Source: Halichoerus grypus | Lineage: Eukaryota > Chordata > Mammalia > Carnivora > Phocidae | Length of the DNA: 64,000 nucleotides | Direction of reading: 5' to 3' | NCBI RefSeq assembly: GCF_964656455.1 | Contig: NC_135726.1 | Location: forward strand, 9,438,394 to 9,502,393 | Part shown: one piece after another, positions 32,396-43,800 of the stretch | How positions within the stretch are numbered: the stretch's first letter is position 1 | Layout: each line of letters starts with the position of its first letter | Notes under the pieces: model-generated | Told to the model about the DNA's origin: nothing | Database searches by the model: none | The model's input: only the letters and a program-made list of their open reading frames with translations | Translations under genes and position numbers: made by a program

Positions 32396-32429
32396 ATCAG
32401 TAGGCAACAGAATTAATCTCAAGTCCCCC

Positions 32430-32570
32430 ATTTGTTAACCCTATGGCCCCCGGAAAATTACTTAATCCTTCCATGCCTCAGTTTCCTCAAATGCAACATG
32501 AAGATCATAAAGAATCTCAAAGAGACACTATGAAGATCAAACTTGGTAGTCCATACAAAAAATTCAATGT
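32430..32570 (+). repeat. MIR SINE fragment
   Basis: 'aattacttaatccttccatg', 'cctcagtttcctcaaatgca' and 'agacactatgaagatcaaac' follow the MIR core. Confidence 0.7.
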
Positions 32571-32644
32571 TCGATAGCTGGAAGTGGGAGGTATTATTAG
32601 CTAGTATCATTATCTTAGCTTTGCAACACAAAAAAGACTCAAGG

Positions 32645-32815
32645 GTCTGAAACTCTGCTCTGCCACTTCTTAGCTGTGTGACCTTGGATATATTCCTTAA
32701 ACACCCAGAGTCTTGCCTGACTCATCTAAGGAAATGGTGATACGTGTATCTCCAAAACATACTTGTGAGGGTGAGTGAAGTCTAGGAATACAGCAGGTGC
32801 TCAATAGTGGCTCTC
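32645..32815 (+). repeat. MIR SINE
   Basis: 'tctgctctgccacttcttag', 'ctgtgtgaccttggatatat' and the end 'cagcaggtgctcaatag' give a clear MIR in sense orientation. Confidence 0.85.
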
Positions 32816-33689
32816 AGACTATTCACTACATCCACATAAAGAGTTAACCAAGAATCTTCCTCAGTCTTTGGCCAGAAGTAATACAGAAAGATGATGACAT
32901 TCTAATCTCTTTACTGAAACTCAGAAGGTCAGAATATTTAGACAGCTTCCCAGTCCTCCTGCAGAGGAGACAGAACCAGCACCCACTCTGTCAACTCTCT
33001 CAGCCTCACATTCCATCTCTTTACGGTAAAGACCAGAATGGAGCCAACATTTAGGGTTCCTAATATCAGAAGCCCTAAAACACCCGAGTATTTTATCTTT
33101 TTTTTCCCCTCTTCTTCTTTACTTCTTCCTAATTGTTGTTTTGTTTCATTATTCCAACAACTAAAATACTTTGTGCTGCTGGTGACTGCAAAGAGAAAAT
33201 AAAGTATATTTTTCAAGGACAGGCTCATTTCTGAAGTTACTGACCTTCATTTTGGATTGACATTCCACTGCTACTCCTAGGATAAGATTTTTAGTCTCAG
33301 TGTCTCTATCAGGAACCAAACAACCTATTTGACCCAGCGGTGGCAGATGGGCTTCAAACTATTGGTAATTTTTGCTTGCAATATTCTAATGAGAAGGAAT
33401 CAGAGGCTGTCACCACACTCCGCAGAAGAGTACCATGACCAAATGTGGTATCTGCCACAGACATGGAGGGGTGAATTACGGTATTATCAGACCTGACAAC
33501 AACTAACAAGAGCTGCTATTTAATGAAATCTATGCAAATAACTCACCTGTATTTAAAAAAAAAAATTGTTATTCATGTTACTAAAAATCCATGTTTTCTT
33601 TTTTTTTTTTTTTTAAAGAATTCATCTGTTTTTAAATTCAAAATTCTATATATCACTTTCTTAGCATGGACATACACCTAGATCAGCAA
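32816..33689. other. Unique sequence with A/T runs at 33555 and 33599
   Basis: No gene or named repeat is recognised. An A-run (33555-33565) and a T16 run (33599-33614) are present. Confidence 0.4.
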
Positions 33690-34520
33690 CACAGACTCAA
33701 ACCTCCAGAGTCACCTTCTCCAGCCCTATCTACTTTGGCCTTAACATCCAGTCAGTTGTCTGGTTCCATAGAGCCTTTTCTCTAGTCTTGTCTGTCTCTT
33801 ACTGCAGCCTCCTCACTAGATCTATGCTTATAGCATTCACCTCCAGTATGGTGCTGGAGGAATCTCTCAGGCACACCACTTAAAAGCCCTGTAATGTTCC
33901 ACATTTCCTAGCATAAAAATTCCAAACTCCTTAACCTGATATTCTAGACCTTACAAAGATTTCACCTCATCTCTTTCCGAAATATATTTCCACCGAAATT
34001 ATCTGTTGACACATGCACTGCAATGGTGAAACTTAAAATACCAGCAATTCAATAGATGAATAGATGGATAGATGGATGGATGGATGGGCAGACGGACAGA
34101 TGGATGGAATAATGCGTGGATGGTGGGATGGATAGGTGGACAGATGGATGCATAGATGGAGCTTTCCCATCATAGTCTGTTGTTCCATGTAATATATTCT
34201 GTTTGATTACTTGCCTACCTCTCATCTCTTTTCAATGGTATCCTTCTCGGCCCAACTCTTCCACAAAGCCCTCCCTCACGCCATCTTCCATCCCTTCACT
34301 GAAAAAGCTCCGTCTGTGTTCTGAACTTCCATAGTTTTTATGTCATTTATCCTGTCCCCCTCATCACAGAGTTCTTTTACAAGTAAGTTCCCCGCCTTCT
34401 AGATATGAACTCCTGGCAGGCAGGGCTGGTTTAAGCACCAGCTTCATTGCCCCCACAGCACTTAGCACAGCGTCCGTAACAAAACAGTTCATTAATTCGT
34501 AATTATTCATGAACTGGTTG
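33690..34520 (+). repeat. Long L2 LINE 3' fragment
   Basis: 'aaattccaaactccttaacc', 'cccaactcttccacaaagcc', 'tatgaactcctggcaggcag', 'ggctggtttaagcaccagct' and 'gcacttagcacagcgtccgt' follow the L2 3' end over more than 700 bases. A GATG-type microsatellite expanded inside it. Reading frames are broken. Confidence 0.75.
34050..34161. repeat. (GATG/GATA)n tetranucleotide repeat
   Basis: About 112 bases of GATG, GATA and GACG-type units with interruptions, within the L2 fragment. Confidence 0.95.
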
Positions 34521-34664
34521 GATATTCAAAGTAACTTTTTTTATTTTTCACTCCTAAAAGACAATGATCTAGAATTTAAAATCCTCTGTTCCATGATTGT
34601 AGAAAATTAGTGGTCTAAATTTACCTAACTAACAGCGAGAAGGTGAGCAGGGTCTGGTTTTGCT

Positions 34665-34800
34665 TTTACCCCAGAAGTGCTGTGCAATCTGAAGCAAGTT
34701 TCTTCTCTTGTCCCTGCATATTCCTCACCCACACAGTATCCAGGTGTAGAAGCAGGCGATCTGTAAGGGCCTTTCTGCCCTTCCAATCCACAGTGCCAAA
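34665..34800 (+). repeat. MIR3-like SINE fragment
   Basis: 'gcaatctgaagcaagtttct' and 'gatctgtaagggcctttctg' resemble the MIR3 body and its '...ctaaggtcccttcc...' 3' part. Divergence is high. Confidence 0.4.
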
Positions 34801-35600
34801 ATTCAGATGAGAACAGAAGAGGAATGCAAATAGGAAGCCACTATGAGTCTAACACTGCATTGGTTGAGATTAGGATTTGAAACAATGAAAGTGCTGGAGA
34901 ATCTGTCCACAGGTGGTAATAATGGCTTTTCACATGTGTGTCCCCTCCAGATAGGAAGCCAATTGCAGTAGCTCTGAAAGAAGTGCTCTTCCTACAGGTG
35001 GCACGACTGTCCTGCTTCCCAGCTGACAGCACCTTCCCCAGTCACTCTCACCATTCCTGTCCAGCAAATGAAGTGGTGGCAGACACATGTGTCCATGACA
35101 ACACCGTCGTGACCAAGGAAAGCACAGATATGAATTTGCTACCTTCCAACTCCCCACAATTGGAGAGAATTCAAGGCAGCAAGCTTTCACCATCACCATT
35201 AACTCATGCCCACTCTGAAAAGCCATGCTTAGGGCTTATTCCAGACACGGTTTCCTTCATGTGATGATGATAACGGGCCAAATGTGAGTAATTTGTCACT
35301 ACCACACCAGTGGAGAAAATGTTAAGATTGTGTCGTGCCCAAGAACTTCATGAATACTGAGCCTGGTGTCTTAGCTATCCCCTAGCCCTCTCTGTTCCCC
35401 ATCAATTTTTATTTTCTCACCTGTCCACAAATTCCCCCTAGTTACCCTCCCAACCTGTGGTGGGAAGAACGAATGTTAAAGCTGAAATCTCTTGACCATG
35501 GCTTCATCATGTAGACTGAGACGTGGTCTTCTTGTCAACTAAGAGAAGATTGCCTAGTTCGATATTGAATATGCTGTATCTCTGCCAAAAAATAAGTATA
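34801..35600. other. Unique sequence; 108-codon open frame judged non-coding
   Basis: No repeat is recognised. The plus-strand open frame at 34938-35264 begins beside an acceptor-like 'gtcccctccag' at 34950. It has no ATG start and no recognised homology, so it is not called a gene. Confidence 0.35.
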
Positions 35601-35637
35601 GGGGCACTTGCATGGCTCAGCCGGTTAAGCGTCTCAT
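35601..35637 (+). mobile_element. Can-SINE head fragment
   Basis: 'ggggcacttgcatggctcag' followed by 'ccggttaagcgtctc' is the first ~37 bases of a Can-SINE, including the A-box region. The body and tail are missing. Confidence 0.75.
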
Positions 35638-36589
35638 CCTATCTCTTGGCTATTAACACTCTGGACTCTGAGTACAGGTGAGTACAGTCTTAAAATAATC
35701 AAGCTCAGATCACCAGTACGTTCTCATCACGCCTTTTCACATTTTCAATATTCTTGTAAGCTTAGTACAATATTGTTATGCCCTCAACCTTGCCCACGTT
35801 CCCCACATAATGACGCTATATTAATTTTCCTTATTGAAAAATAATTGTCTTAATAGACAAGCATTTTGGTTCTTAGTTGAAATCCCTTCCCTACTTCAGT
35901 GGTTGCAGAAGAAAGGAAACATGCTGCCAGATTAGTGGGCATATTTTTAGACCTTATGATAAAAACATTTTATCAAGGTGTTTCCCAATAGTATAGCCCC
36001 CATTGTGCAGGGTAGATTAGTAGGGGCATAATCAAAAACCAGAAATGATCGTACTGTTTTCAGACCAATGCTCCCTCTAACTGCTTCAGTGAGAGTGAAG
36101 AATTATGGTTTCCATTTGGAAGGCAGAGGTAAATGTTTGCCTTTTAATCGTAAGCTTTTCTTCTGTTTGCAGTCCGCTGTGCACTCAGACCTGCTCACAA
36201 ATAAAAATGGAATGAATTTTTAATAGCCTGAATTGAATTTGGTAGTGATGCCTGTTTTCCCCTCTAGCCAGCGCCGTGGATCATGAGTGCACACATGCAA
36301 AGCACTCCCATCCAGAGAACGCATGCAAGACTAGAGAGGGCTGGTCCAACACAGAGCATGGTGACGCTTTATATAAACAGGCAGGCTCACCTTGGGCAAA
36401 GGCCACCACACTCTAAAATTAATCCAGCCCTTACAGATAGCAAAGCTTCCCTCGGGCTTTGAACAGTGAAGCTGGATCTCCCAGTACATGGATTAACTAT
36501 GAATAAACATCAAATGAGAGCAAACCTCATGTAGTCACCTAAGAAGCCAAGTGCCCCTGGAATGTGAGCACAGTAATAAGGATGACAGT
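35638..36589. other. Unique sequence, partly CNE-like (35930-36260)
   Basis: No repeat is recognised. The stretch near 36100-36260 contains a strong acceptor-like tract ('cttttcttctgtttgcag' ending at 36172) and ATTA-rich text, but no convincing partner donor. Confidence 0.3.
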
Positions 36590-36745
36590 AATAAAATGCT
36601 TGTGAACATCCAGCATATAATGAACACTCTGCTAAGACTTGAGCAGTGCTAGCTCGGGCCCTCACAGCAGCCCGACAAAGCAGATACTAATACCATATTT
36701 TACACAGGGGGAAACTGAGGCTCGGAGAGGCCAAGTGCCTCAGTC
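36590..36745 (-). repeat. MIR SINE
   Basis: 'gggggaaactgaggctcgga' and 'gaggccaagtgcctcagtca' are reverse-complement MIR. Confidence 0.75.
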
Positions 36746-38214
36746 AAGCCTTTGTTTTTATTCCTTTTTCTTTCTCTTCTTCCTTCCTTCCATCCTCTCT
36801 TTGTTACTGTTTCAAGCGCAAATGCCACAACCATATAGAAAATCCATTAAAGACATGTCAGCCAGGTGAAAGGAATGAAATCAAACCCAGCTAATTCAGC
36901 AGCGACTCAAGTGAAACAGAACAGAAGGAAACTGGAAGGCTGGAGCGTAATTTTTAAATGCCTACTATGTGTCAAGGGAACAGTCAGAGGCCAAGGCAAC
37001 GATCGCAAATACCAATCTGCTGGTGACACTCAAAAGAAGAGATACCAAGAAATGCATTATTTGTTTCCTTCCTTGCTGTCCCAAAAGGCTTAAAAAGAAA
37101 ACTAGGTTGTACACTGGCTATCGGGTCATTGGTGACTTCTTCTCGATGCACTACTTTCACAGGTCCATAAATAATTATTTTTCCTACTTGGAATGGCTCT
37201 TCTTACATCTGCTAGCGGTTTCCCTCCTGCCACTGATCATTCCATCCAACAGGCTGCTTAGTCTGTCAGTGACTCATTTATGATGAAATCTACATACATA
37301 AATGCCATCAGCTGCTTGACTCGAACAAGAGAGAAGAGAGATCTTTGAGTCTGGAAATGAGCCTAAGCAAGACACACTCCCAGATGTAACTTGGGAGGGG
37401 GAGAACAAGGGGTGCATAACAGGTGTACATGAGTCAGACATTTGAATAAAAGATCACCTCCTCAGGCTCAAAAATATCAGGTGAGCTGGCACTAAGCCAA
37501 TTCAGAATCTGCACCCCTAATGGCTCTAATGAACTAAGGGCATGCCATTAGGAAAACAACTGGCAGAGCACAGAAAAGGAGAACCCATGTGAACATTAGG
37601 CTCATTTTCCAAGGGTCTTGACACAGGAACCCTAGAAAAGGAGATTGGCCATTACCCATTGGCCCTTGGGTAAGAATATTTATATGACCATAAGGATGTG
37701 AATAAATATATATTGTTTCTCATCCTTTAGAATCAATCCATTCTTGGGGGCTTAATTACGGTTACAGAATGGAATGTAAATGTTATTATCCATGACAAAA
37801 TAGGAGTAGCAGAAGTTAGGGGGTAAAGAGGAAAAGGAAAGGTGTAAGGATTGGTAGGGGGCACCAATAGGCTCACCTAATAAGGTACAGAGTCAAGAAC
37901 AGTTCTAGAATAGAAAACACACACAAACATATCAAATATATATACATACACACACATAAACAGATACACACTTCATAGATGTGTACACACACGTGTATAG
38001 AATATACGATATAAACATATAATATACAAATCTGACAGTACAAACGTAATAGGAGGAAGGAGACATAACCACTGACGGTAGTATAAGTGAGCTCGATCCA
38101 TATCCGTAACAGCACAAATCATTACCAAGTCCCTGAAATTGATAGATCAAGAAATAGCAGTCCACTAAAACACAGGAGGCAGCCTCTGGGAGCACCAAAA
38201 ACAGCAACTGTGTG
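36746..38214. other. Unique sequence with CA/TA-rich low-complexity tract
   Basis: No gene or dispersed repeat is recognised. From 37915 to 38035 the sequence is a degenerate (CA)n/(TA)n tract; minus-strand open frames rich in Tyr, Cys and Val there are compositional. Confidence 0.45.
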
Positions 38215-38310
38215 AATGTGGTTGCCTTTGTTCATCCTATAAGGCAGCATCCAGAAAAGCACCGGGCACAGATTCCATTCTCCATGGATAACTGTTGAAT
38301 CAATGAATGA
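38215..38310 (+). repeat. L2-like 3' end fragment
   Basis: 'gcaccgggcacagattccat' followed by 'aactgttgaatcaatgaatg' resembles the L2 3' end. Confidence 0.4.
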
Positions 38311-38596
38311 GTGGACCAAAGCAGACAGTGAGAAGGGTAGGGTAAGAGCTACTGCTTGCTATCATTAGTCCTTCAGAACTACTTGATTTTTCCTCTAATA
38401 GTTGCAAACATTACTTTTCTTGTATCTGCCTGGGGGCAGGGGGGAGTGGTTTGTTGTTGTTTCGGGTTTTGGTTTTAGTTTAATTCCTCTGATACGAACC
38501 TGCTCATAGGTTCTGGAGAAGTGACCTTCTTTGAATGGTGAAGATGCCTTGCATTAAAATGCAAAAAGCAGCAATCATAAAGTAGCTGCACCATCG

Positions 38597-38800
38597 GGGC
38601 GCCTGGGTGGCTCAGTTGGTTAAGCGACTGCCTTCGGCTCAGGTCATGATCCCAGGGTCCTGGGATGGAGCCCCGCATCAGGCTCCCTGCTGGGCGGGAA
38701 GCCTGCTTCTCTCTCTCCCACTCCCCCTGCTCGTGTTCCCTCTCTCGCTGTCTCTCTCTGTCAAATAAATAAATAAAATCTTAAAAAAAAAAAAAAAAAA
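38597..38800 (+). mobile_element. Young Can-SINE, full length
   Basis: The head 'gggcgcctgggtggctcagt' carries the A-box and 'gatcccagggtcctgggatg' precedes the degenerate B-box region. The CT-rich body and AAATAAATAAATAAAATCTT-type tail end in A18. The 12-bp flanks 'agctgcaccatc' and 'agctgcaccacc' differ at one base. The intact structure marks it as one of the youngest copies here. Confidence 0.97.
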
Positions 38801-39169
38801 GCTGCACCACCACGTTAGCAGGGCTGAGACCCGCAAAAGCACCTGCCTCAGGAGGAAGGAGGCAGCATGGGGATGGAGGGCTGGAGGGTAAGCACCTGCA
38901 GAAACCAGAATGGCTTACCAAGAGCTGCAAGGCGACAGCAGTAACTTTTTGGTTAATAAACTACAGTTTTAGGCAAAGGAGTGAAAACTGCCATCTGTTC
39001 CACAAGTACCACACACTTGCTGTTTACTTTTAAAAAAACAAAAAGGGAAGGGAAGAAATTAAAGAAAAATAACTAGTATGGGGGAAGGAAGGAGGAGTCT
39101 ATGACCTTCTCAGTTTGCTATGTTTAGTTAAAACACGTGGGCTCTGTTTTCAAATTCCATGTCTGCCAA

Positions 39170-39340
39170 GCATCAGCAGCACAGCCTCAGACAAGCTGCT
39201 CACCTCCCCTCCCTGACTCTTCCCTCATTAGTCAGATGAGGACACTGATGTCCATTTTGTGGCGTTACAAGAGGATTAAATTAGATAATGCCTGTAAACA
39301 TATGGCATGTAATGAAGACTTAAAATTCCCCTTCTCCCCC
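39170..39340 (+). repeat. MIR SINE
   Basis: 'agacaagctgctcacctccc', 'ttagtcagatgaggacac' and 'aaattagataatgcctgtaa' follow the MIR body in sense orientation. Confidence 0.6.
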
Positions 39341-39568
39341 TCTCTCCTTGCATGAACGCTGCAAGAATACATAGCTCTCCACCACAGAACGAGTTTATTC
39401 ATAGACACTTCCTAAAAGGAAGGAACAAATGTTTCACAGTAATGTTTAACTCAGATTCAAATTAACTTCAAAGCACGTGGAAAGCATTCATTAAATCCTA
39501 AAGATATTTTGATGTAAAATTTTTAAAACATCACAAAATATGAAGCTCAGTCACTAATTAGCTGAATT

Positions 39569-39585
39569 AAAAAAAAAAAAAAAAA
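39569..39585. repeat. A-homopolymer (about 17 nt)
   Basis: A pure A-run without an adjacent recognisable SINE. Confidence 0.9.
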
Positions 39586-39669
39586 GCCTGCATCATTTAT
39601 ATTATACCTGATGTGAGAGGGAGCTAATTCAATCACTGTTCATGGTGTCATCCACACAGTGAGTTTATA

Positions 39670-39800
39670 CTGAAGCAGGATCTCAATAACCTTTCTATAA
39701 AAAGGGGATGAAATCACTGATCACAGAGGTACTCAGGAATGAGGAGTAATGGAGGTCAAGTGCCTGGTACCTATGCCTGGCACAGGGCTGGCCCTCAACT
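39670..39800 (+). repeat. MIR SINE fragment
   Basis: 'caataacctttctataaaaa', 'ggtcaagtgcctggtaccta' and 'tgcctggcacagggctggcc' follow the MIR body and 3' end. Confidence 0.55.
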
Positions 39801-39869
39801 CACACTTATATATTACGCGGGTAATTTTCTCTTACACGAGGGAAGGATTCCACTAGGATAACAAGGAGA

Positions 39870-40520
39870 TCAGAATCATGTTTTGCCCTCACTTAAAATG
39901 CTCAAACCAGGCAGCCATCAGTGGGGGTGATAAAATTGCCTCATGGATCTTACCACGACTTTTGTCCAAAATGATCAGAGAGTACATTAAATCATTAGCA
40001 GAAACTTTGCTGCCTGCTGATTTTACAATGCAGGCAATGAAATTCATTGCAGAAGCAAAATAGGGCCAATAATATAATTACAGCGCTCTGCCTATGTAGT
40101 CAGAGCTAATGCTATTATTTGACATTGCAAGGCTGTGTTTTTTCCCCAGAGTCTCGGTGCAGACAAGGTTCGCCCTAATTGGTTCCAAAGCACAACCTCC
40201 CCACTACAATCTTTCCTCAGGACCAGTAATGTTAATTTCCACACGACTGTAAATAGTATTTGCAAACAATACAAACATGGTAATAAGAGGCTAGGTGGGT
40301 AATTAATGTGGTTACAAAGTAGCTTATTTGCATTTTTATTTAAAAACGGCCTTCTTTAAAAAGCAGCTCAGATTTCTCTTTGCAAAAGGAGCCTTGGTTA
40401 AAGAGTACAACAGTAATTACTCTCTTTAGGGGTTCCTTTATATGTCCTTCAGGGAATTAGAATGAAAAGATAAGCAGAATTATAAAGGAAATCATGTAAA
40501 ATATGAAATGTACTATAAAC
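39870..40520. other. CNE-like block with POU octamer and homeodomain cores
   Basis: About 650 bases without a recognised repeat. Features include a perfect octamer ATTTGCAT ('agcttatttgcatttttatt'), a TAATTA core ('gtgggtaattaatgtg') and 'acagtaattactctcttta'. The sequence has the look of a deeply conserved developmental enhancer, though this is unproven from one genome. Confidence 0.35.
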
Positions 40521-41394
40521 ACTTAGTAGTGTATTTACCATAAGCTAGGCCTACCTTTTTCATTAATGGAATATTTTAACCAGCTTATAATACATTCAAA
40601 TTAATTGTAGATATGGCAGAAAGGTACAATCATCTAGTTAAACTTTTTTTAAGATACAGTATTATAAGATTTTCTATGCCCTCACAACAAATTCCACATG
40701 ATTTCTCCTGCCAAAAAGTTCCCTGAATAGGGCAAAGGTGACCATCTGAGATAAAACACAGATCCGTGCTCTTCTCTAACAAAAGGACACTGGAATGTTA
40801 GAGTAATAGTTATTTTTATCTTTTCTTAGTTCACGTCTTACATTCCTGGGCAAAAAACATAGGAAGTGAGGAAACAAATTCAAAAGCTGATTTGGAATGG
40901 AATTCAGTTTTTTTCTCACATCTTTCCCAACTGTAACATGTGGAAATTTCTAGAAGGTGGCCAGTGGTCAGGACCATTCAGCAGCTGAGATACCTGAATT
41001 CATTTGGAGGCCATTTAGTCATCCCCTACAAACCAGTGGGAGGGGAACCAGGAGCTGGGTCACAGAGATGATTAGTCACATCCCTATTCTTCAAGGAGTT
41101 CAGGCATTCTTAAAACTATGACATGGAGGAGCCTGTCAGGCTTAATCAAGGGGCAGGTTCCAGTCAGTCTGCAAGCCCTGGGAGAAGTTTCACACAGGGC
41201 ATAACGCTCAAGGAGCAGAAAGGGGCTCAGGGTCTGAACAAGGGAAGGATGGAGCTCCGAGGTGAACTGCCAGCACATACCAAAGTACTGGGCACAGAAT
41301 AGCTTGATGCGTCTGGGGACCTGGGAGGCGCAATGTCCAGCAGGATCTTAGCAGAAAAAGCTCTGAAGGCAGATGTCAGCCAGCTAACAACTCC
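40521..41394. other. Unique sequence, nothing recognised
   Basis: No gene or named repeat is recognised. Confidence 0.4.
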
Positions 41395-41560
41395 AATTCA
41401 CTTACTCCATCAACAAACATTAAGTAGGGTCTGCTATTTGCAAAAATTTGTTCTACATGAGAACGCACATTCTACTGGGGGGAGGCAGTCAAGAAGCAAT
41501 AAATAAAACATATGAGAAGATTAAATAAAATGTTAGCACATTATAAGTGCTAAGACTAAA
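41395..41560 (+). repeat. Ancient LINE-like 3' fragment (family unresolved)
   Basis: 'catcaacaaacattaagtag', 'gaacgcacattctactgggg' and 'aagaagcaataaataaaaca' resemble the widely dispersed '...ggagcttacattctagtggg...caataaataaataaa...' sequence of old LINE 3' ends, probably L1M type. Confidence 0.45.
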
Positions 41561-43435
41561 AGAGAAGGGAGTTTAAGAGCTCAGGAGTGAGGGTGGGACC
41601 AGGCAGGAGTAGCACTCACAGAGTAGTGGAGTGGGGGCTGGAGTGAGGGTCGCCCTGCCTGAGCTGCTACTCAGGCCCACATCTTCCAGTATTTTTAAGA
41701 GAAGCCAGAAATTTGGATTCTTAAGTGATATCTTACTTTTTTGTTTTTAATTAAAACACAAACATGTCACCAGGAAGCAGCTACAGTAAACCTGTCTGCA
41801 GGAGACCAAGGTAACAAAGCTCGTGGACTTGAAAAGGGGCAGCATGTTGGTTTTCAAAGGTAAATCTTAAGGTGTGCCTTCACTCTCACTGGGCCCTCCA
41901 AAAATTACAACAACAACAACAACAAAATAAAACATTATTTTTGGCTAAGACTGCCTCTCTTCATTTTAGCAACTGTGTTCATGCAAATCCCCTGTAATAC
42001 TGATAGTATTTCACTCCCAGGTCTTACCATGCTCCAAACATTTGTATTTTTCAAAGGATGTATCACCGTGCTGCAGCGAGAGAAGACCAAATCTAAGTAA
42101 GACTGGCTACTACTTGGTGTTGTTCTGAAAATAGTCACTGGAGGAAATTTATTTATACTTTAGACAGAATTCAGAGGCTGTAATGATGTTTTAAATATGA
42201 TTTCAAAATACTTGAGAAAAGCAGAAAAGCAATGAGGTAGAAGAGGAGGATAATAAGTTTATGACATCCAAGTAAATATATCCAGAAAACTGGGTCATTT
42301 ATACCAGAACTGCAATCTTTTCTGTTAAAATATGCAAACGACAGTATGAAAAATGGTTTGTGATTTTAAAGAAATATAGCACTACAAACGTCAGTGTGAG
42401 GGAACTCAATAACACTTAATGAAACTTTGGATTTCAAATTAATTACTGATTGACTAAGGCATCTAGAGGGAAAATAGCCTCGATTAGAGAAGTCTGGGAT
42501 AGGCCGTAAATCTGGATGCCTCTTTCGAGGACTCTGAGCTGGTATTTCCTACTTCTGCCATTACTGCTAGGTTAAGGGGATACTCGTCACTGCGAAGACC
42601 ACTGGTTTCATTCTCATAAACAAGACTGGTCAATATTTTCCTGACTCTTTCAGATCTTCCTTCCTACCTTCCTTCCATATGTATTTATGGTTTTAACTGC
42701 TAAAAAGAGTTTAAAATAAAAGGTTAAACAAATTGGTGAAGCAGTATTTTAGGAAAGATAAATGGTACCAGTATTCAGAAAACCTTATTCGGTATACTGT
42801 ATTATGGATTCACAATTAGTGTTCCCTCCTTGCCTTTGCTATGTTTTCCTGTAGGTTTTCCCACCCCACTGATGTCGGGTCTTGGCCATGAGACTTGATA
42901 TGGCTATTGGAATATGAAGCAGACATAAGGTACATCAAGGTCTGAACAAAAGTCCCTTGAGCTTTGCCCTCTGTCATGAGAACAGCCCCTAGTGATTTCT
43001 CTTGCAACCTAGGTCCTGGAATGAGAAGTCACGAAAAACAGCCCAAGGAAGCCCAGCTAGGACAGCAGAACCACAGCCAACCTCAGCCCTCATGTGTCAT
43101 AAGCAAAGAAACACACATTTATTTTTGTCAGCCCTCGGAAATTCAGAATTGCTTGTTACAGCAGCAAAAGCTGACTCATACACTATCCTTGCCAGTTGGA
43201 ATCTACCACAAGATTCAAATCATACTGGTATTTCTTACATAAGTCATAGAATTCATTATATTCAACTACAGCAACACTAGGCCCACAATAAATTCTTGTC
43301 TAACGGATAAAAGCTTTTTTTTTTTTTAATAGTTATTGCCACAACGTGGACAAGGAAGAGAACATGTCAACCAATATCTATATTAAGAGCTTTAGAGTAA
43401 CAAATGGTCACTGGTTGACAAAAACAAGAGACCAA
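41561..43435. other. Unique sequence; (AAC)n at 41906-41925
   Basis: No gene or dispersed repeat is recognised. A short (CAA)n microsatellite lies at 41906-41925 and a (TTCC)n stretch near 42655-42676. Confidence 0.4.
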
Positions 43436-43623
43436 GGGCACCTGGGTGGCTCAGTCTGTTGGGTGTCTGCCTTCGGCTCAGGTCGTGATCCCAGGGTGCT
43501 GGGATCGAGCCCCGCAACGGGGTCCCTGCTCCGTGGGGAGCCTGCTTCTCCCTCTCCCACTGCTGCTGCTCCCCCTGCTTATGATCTTTCTCTTTGTCAA
43601 ATAAATAAAATCTTCAAAAAAAA
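43436..43623 (+). mobile_element. Can-SINE, full length
   Basis: The head 'gggcacctgggtggctcagt', the middle 'ctgggatcgagccccgcaac', the CT-rich body and the tail AAATAAAATCTTC with an A-run. 'aaacaagagacca' (43422-43434) and 'aaacaagaggcca' (43624-43636) flank it as a target duplication with one change. It inserted just upstream of a MIR. Confidence 0.95.
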
Positions 43624-43639
43624 AAACAAGAGGCCAGCA

Positions 43640-43800
43640 ACATTACGAAGTGTTTACTGTGTGCCAGGCACTGTTCTAAGTTGTTATGAATACCCATTAT
43701 TTCCTCACAAAAACCCAGGGACATGGGGCTTACTTTTATTCTCCTTTTATACATGAAGAAACAGGAACAGGTTAACTAACTTGCCCTAAAAGTTAAATAG
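43640..43800 (-). repeat. MIR SINE
   Basis: 'tgtttactgtgtgccaggca', 'acatgaagaaacaggaacag' and 'gttaactaacttgccc' are reverse-complement MIR. Confidence 0.8.

Noticed and set aside
34938..35264. 108-codon plus-strand open frame beside an acceptor-like site
   Set aside because: It starts at GTG, has no ATG context or known domain, and frames of this size are expected by chance in 64 kb.
38597..38690. tRNA-like sequence with A- and B-box-like motifs
   Set aside because: It is the tRNA-Lys-derived head of a Can-SINE, not a tRNA gene. The same applies to the other Can-SINE heads.
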